Shown: piece after piece, positions 38,147-52,169 of the stretch
How the letters are laid out: every line of letters begins with the position of its first letter
Position numbering within the stretch: position 1 is the stretch's first letter
Origin: Lingula anatina
Taxonomy: Eukaryota > Brachiopoda > Lingulata > Lingulida > Lingulidae
Direction of reading: 5' to 3'
Assembly: GCF_001039355.2 (NCBI RefSeq)
Contig: NW_019775388.1
Location: 268,861 to 332,860 of the forward strand
DNA: 64,000 nt
Position numbers and translations under genes: made by a program
Notes under the pieces: generated by a model
Told to the model about the DNA's origin: nothing
Database searches by the model: none
The model's input: the letters and a program-made list of their open reading frames with translations, nothing else

Positions 38147-39237
38147 AGTAGACAGAGTAACGGTTGTACCAAGGACTCGTAAGGGCGAATGAGATGTAAG
38201 CTCATTGGTTGCAAGGCAGTAGACTTCCTTGATTGTACTGGGCGTAGTGTAGTCTTAACGTCAAGCATGCTTTAATCACTTTGTATGAATGGAATAGGGC
38301 ACAAAACATAACTCATAAAGTGGAACTGCCAGCGCTCTGGATAAATGTGAGCACCCCCTTATCATCATTTAATTTCTATTTACCTGTGACTATGATCTAC
38401 TAAAAGTAATCCTGCACACTGCTTCAAAGTACTTTTTAAAGTGCTAGTGGTTTTAGCCACATAATTTTTTTTAGATCTTTATAATATAAAATATTGCCAT
38501 TGCCTCAGTGTGATACATGTACTATTTTTGCTCCACATTTTATGCATGTACTGTAAGTATGAAGCAGAATATGACATTACCAAGCACACAAAGTCTGAGA
38601 CAGTCAGTTGAATTGACTCAACATAATCCAAATAGAAACCAAAGATTTTTGCTGCTTATTGAGATGCTTTTTGTAAAGTTGTGTCCACTCATCAAAGCTC
38701 TGTTATTAGTAAGTTAAGAGTGCACTAAACATCACCTTTTTGAAATGTGTGAGTTGTATGTGTCATACACTGTAGTTGCTGGAATATAGTGTATGTGTAA
38801 GTTCACTGCACACTCAGCAAAATTTTTGCAAGAAGAAAATCTGCTACTGTGCAAGGTTTAATTAAGACTTTGGACCCATCAAACTGTATGCTGGGTCCTA
38901 CAGATAGAAACAAACAGCATTGATATTTGTTACACTGCCTCAGGATGTGATCCTGCTTGATGCTTTGTACTAGCAGATCACAGAGAGATAGTTTTATTGT
39001 AATCAGATACACCATTGCCATGGTTATTAAGTACAAAAAAAGTTATACAATAGATGATGGAATGTGATAATATTATGGATAAATATTTATCATACCCAAA
39101 ATGGAATTGTCCTCTGACATTGCTGTAGTTGATCTGATTAATTGTTATTAGATAAGATATGGTCACTCAGTAAAAATGTTCTCTCTCTTTATTTCAGTAG
39201 CATGTATTCTCTTATATTCACCATGTACTGATGGAGG
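38147..39237 (+). other. upstream region of the SLC35A5-like gene
   Basis: About 1.1 kb before the start codon. An acceptor-like TTTATTTCAG at 39188-39197 just precedes the coding start, so the first non-coding exon may be further upstream. No promoter element was identified with confidence. Confidence 0.45.
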
Positions 39238-41798
39238 ATGACTTGCCTAAAAACGCTGTGCAGTACATCTCAGTTAATTACACTCCTACTGGGGGTGGTG
39301 TTCATTACCCTAGGATCATGCAGAGTGTTGCTTATAAAATTCTCTGCAAATGAAGGTGCATATTTTCATTTATCTTACAAAGAAATTTAGTAATGTGTAA
39401 ATAGCCTTTTTATGACTATTTTATAATATTTATAGCATGAAATTGCCTTCAGAAGCCTTGTAATCTTTAACGTTATCCCCTTTTCTCTTGTTGATATGCA
39501 CTGCACAACACTGCAAACTTGCACCCCATTTCCATAGATTTTTAGATCGATCTTTCCCTGTGGGGAGTCTCACTAGATTACTGTCAGCTTGGCCGGCTTA
39601 AGCGTCTGTCCCGCCTACTAAAAGCTGTAAGGGGGTAATTAACTATGGTGCCCGCTTGGCTGACTGCAATTTAGCGTGAACCCCCAGGGAGTTAGGTCGA
39701 TCTAAAACTTAATCTTTATATCGATCTTAATCTCTGTGAAAGCACCCTCGGTCTCTTAACAATGTTTTATTCAATCATTTTTTTATTCAAGAGGGCAAAT
39801 ATGAATATCTCCCAGTGAGTGTCAATGTTGCAGCAGAGTTCATTAAGTTGGTAGTTTGCTCAGGCCTGTCCATAAGACTGTTTTGGAAAGGTAAGTTCTT
39901 GGACAAATCTGACAAAAAGGCATTTGGTATGCTTAATTTGGACAGTTGGTTAATTTAGGGTGAGTCCTGCCCTTCAGAAAATTCATGAGTTTGAAAGTTC
40001 ATTGGTCCAATTTTTTGTTAACCTTTTAAGGTTTATAGTTTGAAAGGTTTTGTGAAAGTCATTGTTAAAGACATCTATTTGAAAAAATATCACCTGTAGA
40101 ATGTTGAATCTTAAGACATGGGGGGGATATAGGGGTGGGGAAAGGGCAAAAAGTGGCAGATATGCCCCTTCTTTGCCCTACCCCCCCCCCCCCCCCCACA
40201 CCCCCCCCCCACCCACACACACACACACACACACAAAAGAAGGCAAAGAAAGAAAAAGGTGTTGAACAAATGAACAAGTGAATTGTAACAATTGGCCTTA
40301 GAGAAACTCTTATGCTACATTTGGTGGTCTTACACATGTATGACACTGGATGCTGTGGTATGTAGGTGGAATTGGCATTGAAATTAATTAAATAATTTAT
40401 ATATTTTTCAGAGGAAAGATCTTGGAGAGATATTCAATGTTCCAGAAAAGAGGATGTTCTTAGTTTTGTTAAGTGGGCAATACCAGGCCTGCTTTACTTC
40501 ATTGATAACCTCATTGCTTTCTATATCATCAAATATTTTCAACCGGTATGATTACTTGAATTTATTTTCTTTTAAATATGATAATATGAGTATGTTTTAA
40601 AACCTTTTTTTAAGTGGTTGATTGACTTTAAGGTCTTTAAAATGTTATGTATTGAAACTGATGCATTTTCAAAATATTAAAAAAAATATGTTGTTATTCA
40701 CAGGCCATGGTAGTGCTGCTGTGGAATTTTGGAATTATTTCAACTTCGGTTTTATTCAGAATTGTTTTAAAGTAAGTGAAATTAAAAGTTCAAAAGGCTG
40801 TAAGTCATAATTAATTACCAGGGCACTTATTATAATAAAAGGATAAGGAAGTCAATAAAGGATGTTTGCATACTAGTTTATCATCTAACACAGAAATATT
40901 GGAAATAAAAAAAGGCATTATTTCATAAATATTTTTTTATATTTATGTGTTTGTATTTCTTTTCATTTTCAGAAGAAAGCTGTCTAGAGTTCAATGGTGT
41001 TCCCTGGGGATATTATTCCTGTCAATAGTGCTATTATCCAACAAATCTGGATACAACATGGATCACCAAAAACATCATGCTGTTAATCACCTGATCACCA
41101 ACACCAGTGTCAACAGTCATATTGTGTGCCAAGCTGAAATCAGTTCAATCACAGAAACTGGGACCAAAGAAGACAAACCTGTCATTGACCTTAAAAGTAT
41201 TCAGAAAGCAGGACTCCAGTTTCATTTTCATACTGGGCATTTACTTATACTTGTACAGTGTGTCATATCCTCCTTAGCAAATATTTATAATGAAAAAATA
41301 TTCAAAGAAGGCAATGGGATGCAAGAAAGTATATATGTGCAGAATAGCAAGCTGTACTTATTTGGTGTGATATTTAACTCTTTATCGGTGTTGGTTCATG
41401 GTGTGTATAGAAGGAAAGTTGCCTCATGTGGATTGTTCTATGGACACAACAAATACTCTGTGGCTGTGATATTTATCACTGCAATTTATGGATTGACTAT
41501 TGCTTTGATTCTGAAATTTAAAGACAATATGTTTTATCTTTTATCAGCCCAAATTACAACAGTTGTTATGGTGGTTATGTCCATTTATTTCTTTGATTTT
41601 AAGCCAGATTTGGACTTCTTTTTGACTGCTCCTATTGTGCTGTTTTCAATACTTGTGTATAATCTTTCCAAAACTAGTGATATGGCTTCTCATGATTTGC
41701 CTCAAAACCTCACTTCTAGAAGTGAACACACAAAAATGCCTCACACTTTATATGAAATGCAGCCACTTAATGTGGAATCTGATGATCCAGAGACCTGA
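39238..41798 (+). CDS. slc35a5: SLC35A5-like nucleotide-sugar transporter
   Basis: Golgi/ER multi-pass transporter of the SLC35A group, expected to exchange UDP-sugars for nucleoside monophosphate; the exact substrate is not readable from sequence. Exons 39238-39355, 39792-39890, 40412-40545, 40704-40771, 40973-41798 join in frame to 414 residues (human about 424). Seen: LLIKFSANEEGKYEYLP at the first junction, SFVKWAIPGLLYFIDNLIAF, FGIISTSVLFRIVLKRKLSRVQW, then SSLANIYNEKIFKEG, IYVQNSKLYLFG, LILKFKDNMFYLLSAQITT and FDFKPDLDFF, which distinguish A5 from the CMP-sialate and UDP-galactose carriers. ATG at 39238 is the first in frame: a stop lies three codons upstream. The last exon carries most of the protein and a hydrophilic tail. 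An open frame extends back to 40947 but the AG at 40971-40972 is the acceptor. Confidence 0.95.
39522..39746. mobile_element. 225-bp MITE with AGATCGATCT ends (copy 1)
   Basis: Nearly identical and equal in length to 50147-50371, 10.6 kb away. Near-terminal inverted blocks: TTTCCATAGATTT...AGATCGATCT on the left and the matching ATCGATCT...ATCTCTGTGAAA on the right. The interior includes CAGCTTGGCCGGCTTAAGCG. It lies in intron 1 of the SLC35A5-like gene. Target duplication not resolved. Confidence 0.8.
40183..40235. repeat. poly(C)/(CA)n tract
   Basis: Two long C runs separated by ACA and followed by CA repeats, in intron 2 of the SLC35A5-like gene. Confidence 0.9.
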
Positions 41799-41988
41799 TT
41801 GTGAACTAGTACAGTAATTAGAGAAAGCACAGTGGCCTAATTTCAGGTAGAAAACAATTTTATAATTTAGAAATAAGTTTTATTTATGATATAAAAATCA
41901 AAATATTTTTATAAAACAATGAAAGGTATGTGAAGTTGTTTGTTGCTTTACATTCTAAAAGTGCATTGCTGTAAATGTGTTAAACATC

Positions 41989-41994
41989 AATAAA
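41989..41994 (+). terminator. poly(A) signal, SLC35A5-like gene
   Basis: AATAAA about 190 bp after the TGA stop. The next gene's start codon is only about 370 bp further on. Confidence 0.65.
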
Positions 41995-42363
41995 ATATCA
42001 TGGAACGTTTGCTGGATGTTTGTTACTTATAGTCAATATAAAAAAAGCAACAATAAGTAAAATTTGAGTTGCAGAAATGTTTATCTCAAATTGCCAAAGA
42101 AGTTAATATGCATTACATTTATTTTTCTAATAACTTCCATGTCTACAACCGACCCATCTTGTTTTTATATGTAGAGCGTTATAACATCGATAACTACGTT
42201 TTTCCTTTTTAAAGTTAAACTCGCATGATGGTGGAAGAATGACACAAATGCTTATTAAAATTAGACCCGTCACAGTAGTTCTCCTTGATGGTAGTAAGAC
42301 TCACCTGACAGACAGACGTAAGGTGCCATATGTAGGTACCGTTTCTGTCTGCCACTTTGTAAA
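41995..42363 (+). other. short intergenic region and LRRC41 promoter
   Basis: 370 bp between the SLC35A5-like poly(A) signal and the LRRC41 start codon; it must hold the LRRC41 promoter. No TATA box or other element is clear. Confidence 0.45.
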
Positions 42364-45300
42364 ATGCACCAACAGATGAGTTTGACAAGCCTCTGCTACG
42401 ACTGCATCCAAGATAATTTACATGTAGGCTCCTTTGATGAAGTTGTTCTGCAAAGTAAGTTGATAGAAAGGCCCTGGTAAAAGAGTTTTTCCAAAACAGG
42501 TACGTCTGCCGAAATAGGCAAAATAAGCACGTCTATGCATGACTGCCAAGAATGAAATTGAAAAGAGGCAGTTTGTTCACAGTACAGCAATTTTTTTTTA
42601 TTATTTCAGAACATATTTTAGGGGAAGTAAATGAAATCAATGAAAAATTATGCAACAGATCTTATTTCCTATTTGAAAATATATTTTCCAAAAGTCCATT
42701 TAAGTATAGAATTCTGTTATTTACATTGTTTAAATTCAATGTTGTTCTAGCATGTTCATGTACAGTAAAAAGGTACAGTAAACAGAAAAGGTAAACAGAA
42801 GTACATATACTGATAAAGCACAATCTGACATGAATCTTGTTGGTATGGACAGTATAATACAAAACAATTTAACTTGGATTGAAAATATTTCACTGTTTTT
42901 ATATATATTTAATAATTCATCATTGTTATGATGTATCATGGAAGGTAGGTGTGGATCAATTGTGTTGTTTGATCATGCAGTTTTTAGATTGATCAACTGA
43001 TCAAGCTGGCATCCAGTTTAGGATCAGATCTTACAATCTTATTTCTTTTTTACTCTGATTGTAGGAGAGCCATAGGTGTAAGCTGCATTTATAACCATAT
43101 TTTATATCATATGTACACATAAGTCAATATGCATAAACCAGTTGACAATCTGTCTGAAAATTACTTCATCCTAGAACTACAACATGTAATTGGCTTAAAC
43201 ATAACAGATAGAGTAAACAAAACTGCTCCTTTTTTCAGATCTTCCAACATTTATCTTGGGGAAGCTTGCATACCATTTGAGTCCATACAACTTATTGAGG
43301 TTTAATGGACTGTGGAAAAGCAGAGGTAAAACATGTGACTTAAACTTGAAATATATTTTCTGGTCTTCTGACACGTGTTCAGAAACAGCCACATTAGACT
43401 GCTCTCTTTAAAAATCATTGACAAGGTTTCTCTTTTTTATTTAGAAAAAGTGTAAGAAGCAATACATACTTCAATACTTGTACATTTGAATAAAATCTGG
43501 AGAAAATCATCAGTGGTTGTTCAAAAATGTGAAAAACAAAAGAGTTTAAATAATACCTTTTTTTATGCACATTGTAACTATACAGTTCCAATATTCCCTT
43601 TGAGTTAGACACTCTGGATCATTTTTTATTTTGTCCTAAGCTTAAATAAACAGCCATTGCAACATGATACAGCAGAAAACTTGGAATTTGCTATACACCT
43701 GTATAGGTCTTGGTCTGTAAACTGTGCACTAATTTGAGAATGTAGGCAAACTGTCCCACTGCATACTGTTTCACTGTGTGTTGTTTATTGTCTCCCATGA
43801 TGTCACATTCATTGTCAATTGGTGAAGGCAAAATGTATGTCTACATGTAGATGTATCAAAATTAGGCAGATGAACAGATTATTTACTCCTTGGTACACAC
43901 TGCATTATGATTAAGGAAAATCGCATCTGTTCTACAAGCTTCTTGTAGTTAAAAATCTAATCACAGGTTTGATCATCACAACTTGACAGAAAATGCAGTC
44001 TAACAGACAATTTTACACGTGAAAATTATATTTCTAATTATAGTGTTTCCTTTTTATACTCTTCAAGTTTCCTGTTACTTGTTTGGCAGTGAGTAAGAGA
44101 GCTGAAGGAAAACTGGAGTTCTAGTTCAGATATGACAGAGGACAAATCAAATCTATATTTATTGATATAAGTGTGTATTTATTCTATTTCAGGCATAACC
44201 AATGAAGCTGTATGGTTGGGGCATCTTCAAGAGATAGGGTGTTCACTCCTTGACTCTGTGTTTAGACATAGCTCAAATTACACAAATTCCATGAGTAGAA
44301 GAGCCATTCCTCAAGACAAATTTACAAAGTGGATATTAGGAAAAACACTGCACTCTTACTTGATGGAGGATCCAAACTTATGTAATTTTTTTTGTTGTTA
44401 TTACCATTTTTCATTAATAATAATATCAAACAAATTAATCCCAAGTTTAAGTAAATGATTTGTTATGTTTATATATTGTATTAAATCATTCAGGTAGCTA
44501 GGTAAGTCATCCAGTCTTATTATTGCAAGTCCAGTATTAGATTTTGAATGTTTTTGTATTATCGATGATATTAATTCATTCATTTTTTAATATTTCTACA
44601 GCTTATCCAAAACAATTTACTTTTTCAGCACTTTCCATCACTAATCTAGATAAAGTGAAACTGCTGCATACTCCACTTCTGTGCAGCTCTAAAACCAGAC
44701 AACAGTATATGGAAAATGTTGCTGTGAGTGTTGAAAAAAGGGATCTTCCACTGCAGTTAGAACTCTGTGCTAGACTGACCTCTGAATTGTCCATTTTTGA
44801 TTCTGATATCTCAAGCATATTGGGAAACGACATGTTGCTAAAAGCTTTATGTAGTAATCTGAAAACATTAACAGTTGTAAGGATGAGACAATCACCCTGC
44901 CCTTTAGAGCATCTAAAACAGATGTTGGTAATACTAACTGAGCAGGGAAGTTTAGAAAATTTGGTGGTGAGTGTTTTACCAAGTGGTAGTCAAGAGCATA
45001 GGAGCAATTTTTCATTTTCTGACTTTATTCTTTTGACATCAGACCCCAATCATCTTTCTGGGACTTCCAGTATAATGCAAATTTATGAACCTGTTGAAAA
45101 TGACATGGAAAATATCAGTGATCACTGTAACTATGATAATGGTTTGGAAACCTGTAACCATGATGATGATCTTTATAACCTTGCAGTCTCCGAACAGTCT
45201 GCATTTATCAGAGGTGGAATCATGAACCCATCATTTATCAAGCTGTCCAGCTTGGATGTGGAACTCTTATATCTAAATGCCTCTGAGTTGGATGATTTGT

Positions 45301-48300
45301 CCAAAGTTTTACCAAGATGGCAGTCTTTAAGGAATCTTCATATTCTTCTTGATGACAGCATCATCCATAATGGTAAGGTATTTCATAACTATTTTTTGTC
45401 ACTATACATTGCAGAATCACTTAATTCATTTTCATTTTCAATATTAAATAATGTCATTGTACTTTAAAAAAACCTTTTATGTACAAAACGCTATGTTTTG
45501 ATCACTATGTGTCCCTGTCACTATTGCCTCCACCATCGGTAACATCAGTTCCTATAACTGTCTGTACTTTCATTTTATTGTAAATTTACTCTGTAGCTTT
45601 GTTTCATTAAAACGGTCATATCTTTGTTTTACTTCTAATTTGCTGATTGGTTTTGTATGTTAATAAGGCGGGATTCTTTTGAAAATCAACATGATTATAT
45701 TTTAACAACTTCATTGATTTCTTGTTTTTTTTTTCTTTTTTTAATTCTTTCATGTATTTTGACAATGTTCACCCTGTAAGTGCTATAGCATATTTTTGTT
45801 TTACTTCAAATTTGCAGAGTGATTTTGTTTGTTAATAAGGCATATTCCTTTAAAAAATCTGCTTGATCATATTATTTTTCCATTTTTTTTTTTCGTAGAA
45901 TATGAATCGTAGTTATTTACATTTTCGGTGCTTCAAGAGCTTTCCCTCCAACAGTTTGTGACAGCAGTGGGGAACAGTTCCATCACTAGCTTATCCCTGG
46001 AGATGTCTCCTGGGCCATACTTAGACACAACACTCAGGAGGGAAATTAACTTGGATTTCATACAGAGAATAATGAAAGAGTAGGTTCTCATTATATTTTG
46101 CTTGAAAATTGATATAAGCACATAACCACATTTTCATCCTACTCTTTTGTGCCCCAGCAGGATTATTTTTACATTTTTACAACTATTTTACAGGAGCAGC
46201 TAGTTCTAGTTTCATGTGGTAAATTTTCCACTTGAGATGTGTGTGTATGTATGTATATGTTACAGGTGTGGTAGATTACAGTCTCTGGATTATCAAGGTG
46301 CCTTTGGTAGTGACATGCCTTATGTGACTGGACTCTATGACTGTGATGGTATGTATCCACTTACAAACTGAAGATATAGTATTACCCTTTTTTGTTAACT
46401 ACAGAAACATAAAAAGAACAAGTACCATTGTACCAGTAGCAAAAAGTACAAATGATTGAATAGTATTATAAGAGTTGAATTCTGCATGGGTTATACTTAT
46501 AAAATGTTTGTAGTTAGTTTGGAAGTTTAAATTAAAAAAAAAAGATATTAGCCTATTAAGAAAGTGTTTGGATTTGTGTTTTGTTTTCAGTGTTGTCTCC
46601 TAATATTGTGAGTTTTGGAATCTGTGAAATTGGTACTTATGTTGATGGTACTGGCAGAACATTTGAAGATGGCTCAGTCTTCAGTAGACTTCTCCAGCAG
46701 ACAGGACCTGGGTTGCAATGTTTCAAGATAGAGTCTCAGGGAAACAGAGAGTCCTGTAATATCATTTTACAGACCATTGCAGGTATATTTAATCTCCTGT
46801 CTATCTGTAAACTTGCCATTAATGATAGTTACAATTTATAATGCAAGTTCACAGAGTCTACATTTAGCTGTGTTTTTTTTCTTCAAAGGAAAGAGGGAAC
46901 TGGAATATTTGAGGTATAAGTCAAGAAATCTCCATCATTGTGTGTCCTCTGTCACACAAATGATCACAGATCTCCACAACTTGAAGATATTGGATCTCCC
47001 GGAGTGTAACATTGATGATCTCTTCTGTGAGTATATTTTTTATACTTGATTTAGATTACACAGGTAGTTCTGTCACCAATATTAAGCTAGTGATGGGATT
47101 GTTACTGCTTGGGCTAGCCATTATATTTGTAAGTGTGGACTTAGTTGTGATTGTGGTAGGGGTGATTTTTTTACTGAAAACTGCAAAATGTGGTAGTAGT
47201 GTTTTGATTCTACATTAGACAGGATGTTTTCTTTTGATTGTGGTTATTGAGCTTAATGTGTTTGTAAACTCAGGCACAATCGCATCCAAGAAGTAGTTGT
47301 AATGCTTTCTGGCAAAAGTGTGACACAAGTTCATATTTGATTTTTTTTTTTAATATATATATATATATATACTAATAACTTGTAGGAAGAACAGCTTAGG
47401 TGAACAACTAGTCTTTACTAGTGGAAAGTGGTGAAAAAAGGATGGACATAGCATATTTTCTTACTCAGCCACTTTATAGAAGCAATACATTAATAAGCCT
47501 TAAGGTAGTGGTGTTTGTAACAAGTCCTAGTTTAGATATCGATTAGCAATTAAAATTTTCATTTTCAAGCAGCTCATTTCACTGTAAATTAATAGAAGTA
47601 AATATCTGTGGAGTGGTCATACTTATAAGCATGTACTGGGCAGGTGGTACATACATGTACTCAGGTGGCACGTACACAATTTTCAACTCCAGAACGTCTT
47701 GTTCACTTTTAGTAGGCTACTAGAGAGTGTTTTTAAAGCGTTTGCCTTTAGATAAAATGGGTATTTTTATTTTCCTTTGAAGCTGCTTTCAAAGACAGGA
47801 TCTCTTTGCCTAAGTTAGTAGAAGTGTTCTTTTGCATTGTATTCTAGAAATGTGTTGACCATTTCCATGCCATAAATTTTGCTTATGATGTTCCTGTACC
47901 CATGTCATGGTGATCAGACAAATATCAAGAAAAGGAAATATACTGAACAATAGCTTATGTATAATGGTACTTGGAGTGGGAAATCTCAAACTGGAGTTAG
48001 TCACTATGAGTCATCCTAACTTAGCAGTTGCAATACCATGTATAATGGATAACATGACAAGTGGGAATTTAAAAGAATTGTTTAAAAGATATTGGAGGGG
48101 GGGGGTCAGTTAATTTGTTAAATGGTTTTAGGCTGATCATCTACAATTATTTCATTATAAAATAAGAATGTAAGAAATTTAAATTGTTTTAAATTACGAG
48201 ACCTTTTCATTTTTCTCATAACTTGACCTTTTAGATATGGGGGGGGGCAATTAATACATGTTACTGTTTTAGGCTGGTTTTAATTGTTGTCAGCTAAAAT

Positions 48301-51115
48301 CATTGGACCTTTTATGATTTTGGGAATAATTTGACCCTGGTTATGGTGTAAAGTATATATCATAGTCACTTTGTAGTCCCCAAATGTTTATTTCTTCCAG
48401 TGAGTGTTGGTAAATAGAAAGGCCATAGACAACAGAGGAATGCTTTCAGATGATATATGTAATTATCAAATTAATATTGCAGTTGAATGGATAAATGATT
48501 TCTTATTATGTTGCTTTACTGGAAGAGCTCAAAACACTTTCAGTATGGTTATTCAGTTGTAAGGTTGCACTGCTATTACATTGATTGAGGTATTAAGTGA
48601 TTATTCTATCATGGTATATACCTCTCCCTTATGGTAACCAGTCAAATTAAATGTACCTGTAGCATAAAATTGTGTTCTCTCCCATTCAGCCACCTTTGTG
48701 ATAAGTGGGAGAAATTGTAGGTGTTGAAGGCTGAGCCAGGTGTACAGCCCTGCTAGTTAGCCTCTAGTATCTTTGTTTTTTTTTTATTATTGAAGATGAA
48801 GTACACATTAGTCATCATGACCACACAGGCAGCTGGGCAGGGACGTACAAACACCGCCTTATATAATCGCTGTTAAATGTTAACTGATATATATATTTTT
48901 TTTGCACCATCATTAGCATCATATGTATGTATGTATGCACATGTACGTGTGGGCTTATTTGTTTTTTAGCATATACATTCATGTGTACGTGCATCTATGT
49001 GTCTGTGACAGAAAAAAAAATTAAATTATACAAATAAAATAGAACAATTACATATAAAAATGTCAGTCCCTACTTTTTGTCAAAAGCTACAGTACAGTGA
49101 AAATTTGTTCTGTGCTTTTTTTAAACTTGTGTTGAGCAGAGAACAGCAGTATGTTCTATAGACAACCACTTGGTTAACTGGATCTATGCACTGTATTCAT
49201 GGGAATTTTATTTGAATGTGTGAGGTCTGAAAGATGAGTTCAGCAAAGTTGTTGTTGTGGTAGCAAACATTTAACGTTTTCCTAACAAGGTTAATGATGT
49301 GGTTAACCAACACCCAACATTTCATTTATGGCAAACAGTGAACAATTACAGATGTAGAACAAGATAATAGAATCAGATTTAAGTGTATTGTGGAATCATG
49401 ATGGATCAAAACATTTTTCCTCTGATCATATCCCACCCACTATGATGGTGTTACAGAGCCCTTAGGGCATGTCATGGTTCTATAAATTTGTATATGTAAG
49501 TCTCAAAGGGTATTTTTATCATAGCAATGAATCAAGAATGTAAGATAGTTCTTAGGGAGTGTTCCCAATGAAACTCTATGTAGATCTATCCAATGCCACG
49601 GGGACTCTTGCTGAATGCAATCAGATTAACTGAATAACATACTTCCTCGAGCAGCTGGGGGGGGGGAATGCAAAATCTGAATGAATAAAAACATGTTCAC
49701 ATCTTTGTCATGTGTGAAGTCTTTTATCATAACATTCAAATTGATACTTAAATCTGATCTGGATGGGTCAATACGTGAGTTTTTATTATTGCATGAATGG
49801 GATTTTCCTCTGGGAAGGGATTGTAAATCAAAGAAATCTGGTCGAGTTCAGAAAACATGAAAAACTTTCTGACACTTTACCTGCTTGATTTAGAAGAATT
49901 TTGCTCCCTTCTCTCTTTTAGTTAACAAATGTACATTCATGTAAATTAATTTTTTATTTGATCTACAGCCTTTTATTAAAAGCTGATATAAGATCTTTAT
50001 ATATAATGTTTCTTCTGATAAGAAGCAGAAATTTAAAGCACAATCCAATGTTATGGTGTACACCTTGTCAGAGAACCAGTAGGCATTTGCATATCATTAC
50101 TGCTGATGTTGTTGTTTTGATATCCTTCTTCACAATGTGACACTTTCACCCCATTTCCATAGATTTTTAGATCGATCTATCCCTGTGGGGAGTCTCACTA
50201 GATTACTGTCAGCTTGGCCGGCTTAAGCGTCTGTCCCGCCTACTAAAAGCTGTAAGGGGGTAATTAACTATGGTGCCCGCTCGGATGACTGCAATTTAGC
50301 GTGAACCCCCAGGGAGTTAGGTCGATCTAAATCTTAATCTTTAGATCGATCTAAATCTCTGGGAAAGCACCTTCCTTGCTTCCTCAAAGCACTGACCCTG
50401 TTCAGAGTCTTCATCTCTTTTGGCTACATTATGAACATCTGATGTATGAAAAATGTGCTTTACTGATAATGATAGAAATACATATATAATTACTTTCAAC
50501 ATGATTTTTGTCAATGAACTTTTACGAAGATAAAGTTGTGATAGAAAGTATTATAATGTTCTTTGTATGTTATAGTGTTCAGTACCTGTTAGTGGCGACT
50601 GCCTGTGAGCAGATACCTGTCTATGCTGCCCACTTGTCACAGTGATGGATTAGTTTTGGCAAGTAGCTGTATTGTACACCCCCACTAAGCCTACAGCTAC
50701 TTCCTTGTTTTTTTTCTTCACCTACTCTCTTGGTTTTCAACGATCTGTAAATTATGTGACAAAAAAGAGGTACTTTTAATGATATTTAAATGTTTAAAAC
50801 ATAATAATAATCCTAATAATTTGATTGTAAATGGGATGGTGCTTCACCTTACTGATATTAATCTTAGTTTTCACTCATGTAAAGTTAGGGACCCCTCCCC
50901 CCCCCCAAAAAAAAAAAAAAATAATAATAATAAATAAATAAAATAAATAATGATAATGTATACTTATTTTGTCTAGATATTAACTTGAGTTTTGAAATAC
51001 ATTTATTGATTTGATTTGATTTGAATGACTTTATTGTATATGAATGCTTTTGAAGCCTTATGTTTGGACTGATTTTTTCCCAACACCGTTGTCAGCGTTA
51101 TGTACATTTTATGTG

Positions 51116-51187
<72 letters not shown>

Positions 51188-52111
51188 AATTTATTTCACA
51201 ATAAAAATAGTAGGTTTGCACTTTTAGAAAATTCAAATGTAGATAATTCATAAATATGATTTACCCAAGACAGACTTAATCAAAGCTTTTATTTTATTGG
51301 AACTGCATGATGTTATACAACTACAAAACCTAAGAGAAATCATATGAGATAAACTTTTTATCGATAAGGGAAAAACTCTTTGTTCAGGAATAGACAGAGA
51401 AAACAATCAAAATAGACACAAAATGTCATACTGTTTGTAATAGACTATAACTTAACAGAACTTAGGGAAAAAAACAACCAGTCAAATATCAGTGGATTTT
51501 TTGTCAGCTTTAATTCATTGCTCCTGCTACATGTATATCTGCCATTATTTCTGACCCTACTTTCCTTAAAATATCCTGCAAAATCTCACTTTATGTTTCA
51601 CTAATTAAGTCATGAGAGTTTGGTCTAACATGTATTATCCCCATTACATGCTTACACATATCTCCATGCCATTGGAAATAATGTGTGCATTTACATCTGT
51701 AATAAGATTTTCAAGAGAAGAGTACTGGCTGATAGTTCCCATGACAGTTCACCCTCAGCCTTAATGATATTGGTTTAGCAACTCTAGGGGTAACACAAGC
51801 AGTCCTTTGCTTAGATAAGTCTCAGTAACACTTGTGTCTACACTTACATGTCCATTTCTTTGTTGTAAAAGAAACATCACTGATATATGAGATACCCTAT
51901 GCATGGGAAAAAGACAAAGATGTTCCATGTTTCTGCAGTGGCAAACAGTATTTGTGTTCTCTTGCTTTTTTGTTATTTTTTTTTCTTATGAATACGTTGC
52001 ACAGATTTACCTGCAGTCTTTTATGATTGTGGTTATAGTGGGCATCACTTTTGCTTTGTTTATTAATTTCTGTCCTTATAGCTTACTTGATAAAGAACAT
52101 TGAATATACTG

Positions 52112-52169
<58 letters not shown>

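Noticed and set aside
40947-40972. Upstream extension of the last SLC35A5 exon starting with MFVFLF
   Set aside because: This is the intron's pyrimidine-rich end read as codons. AG at 40971-40972 is a good acceptor and the frame joins exactly to the previous exon (LKRKL).
44544-44601. Start codon upstream of the 771-nt LRRC41 exon
   Set aside because: Hydrophobic reading of intron sequence; the TTTCTACAG acceptor at 44593-44601 restores the frame from exon 44193-44381.
44602-46079. F-box or generic NLR interpretation of the leucine-rich-repeat gene
   Set aside because: The N-terminal BC-box, the GITNEAVW segment, the DDDLYN block and the C-terminal repeat order match LRRC41; no NACHT or F-box features are seen.
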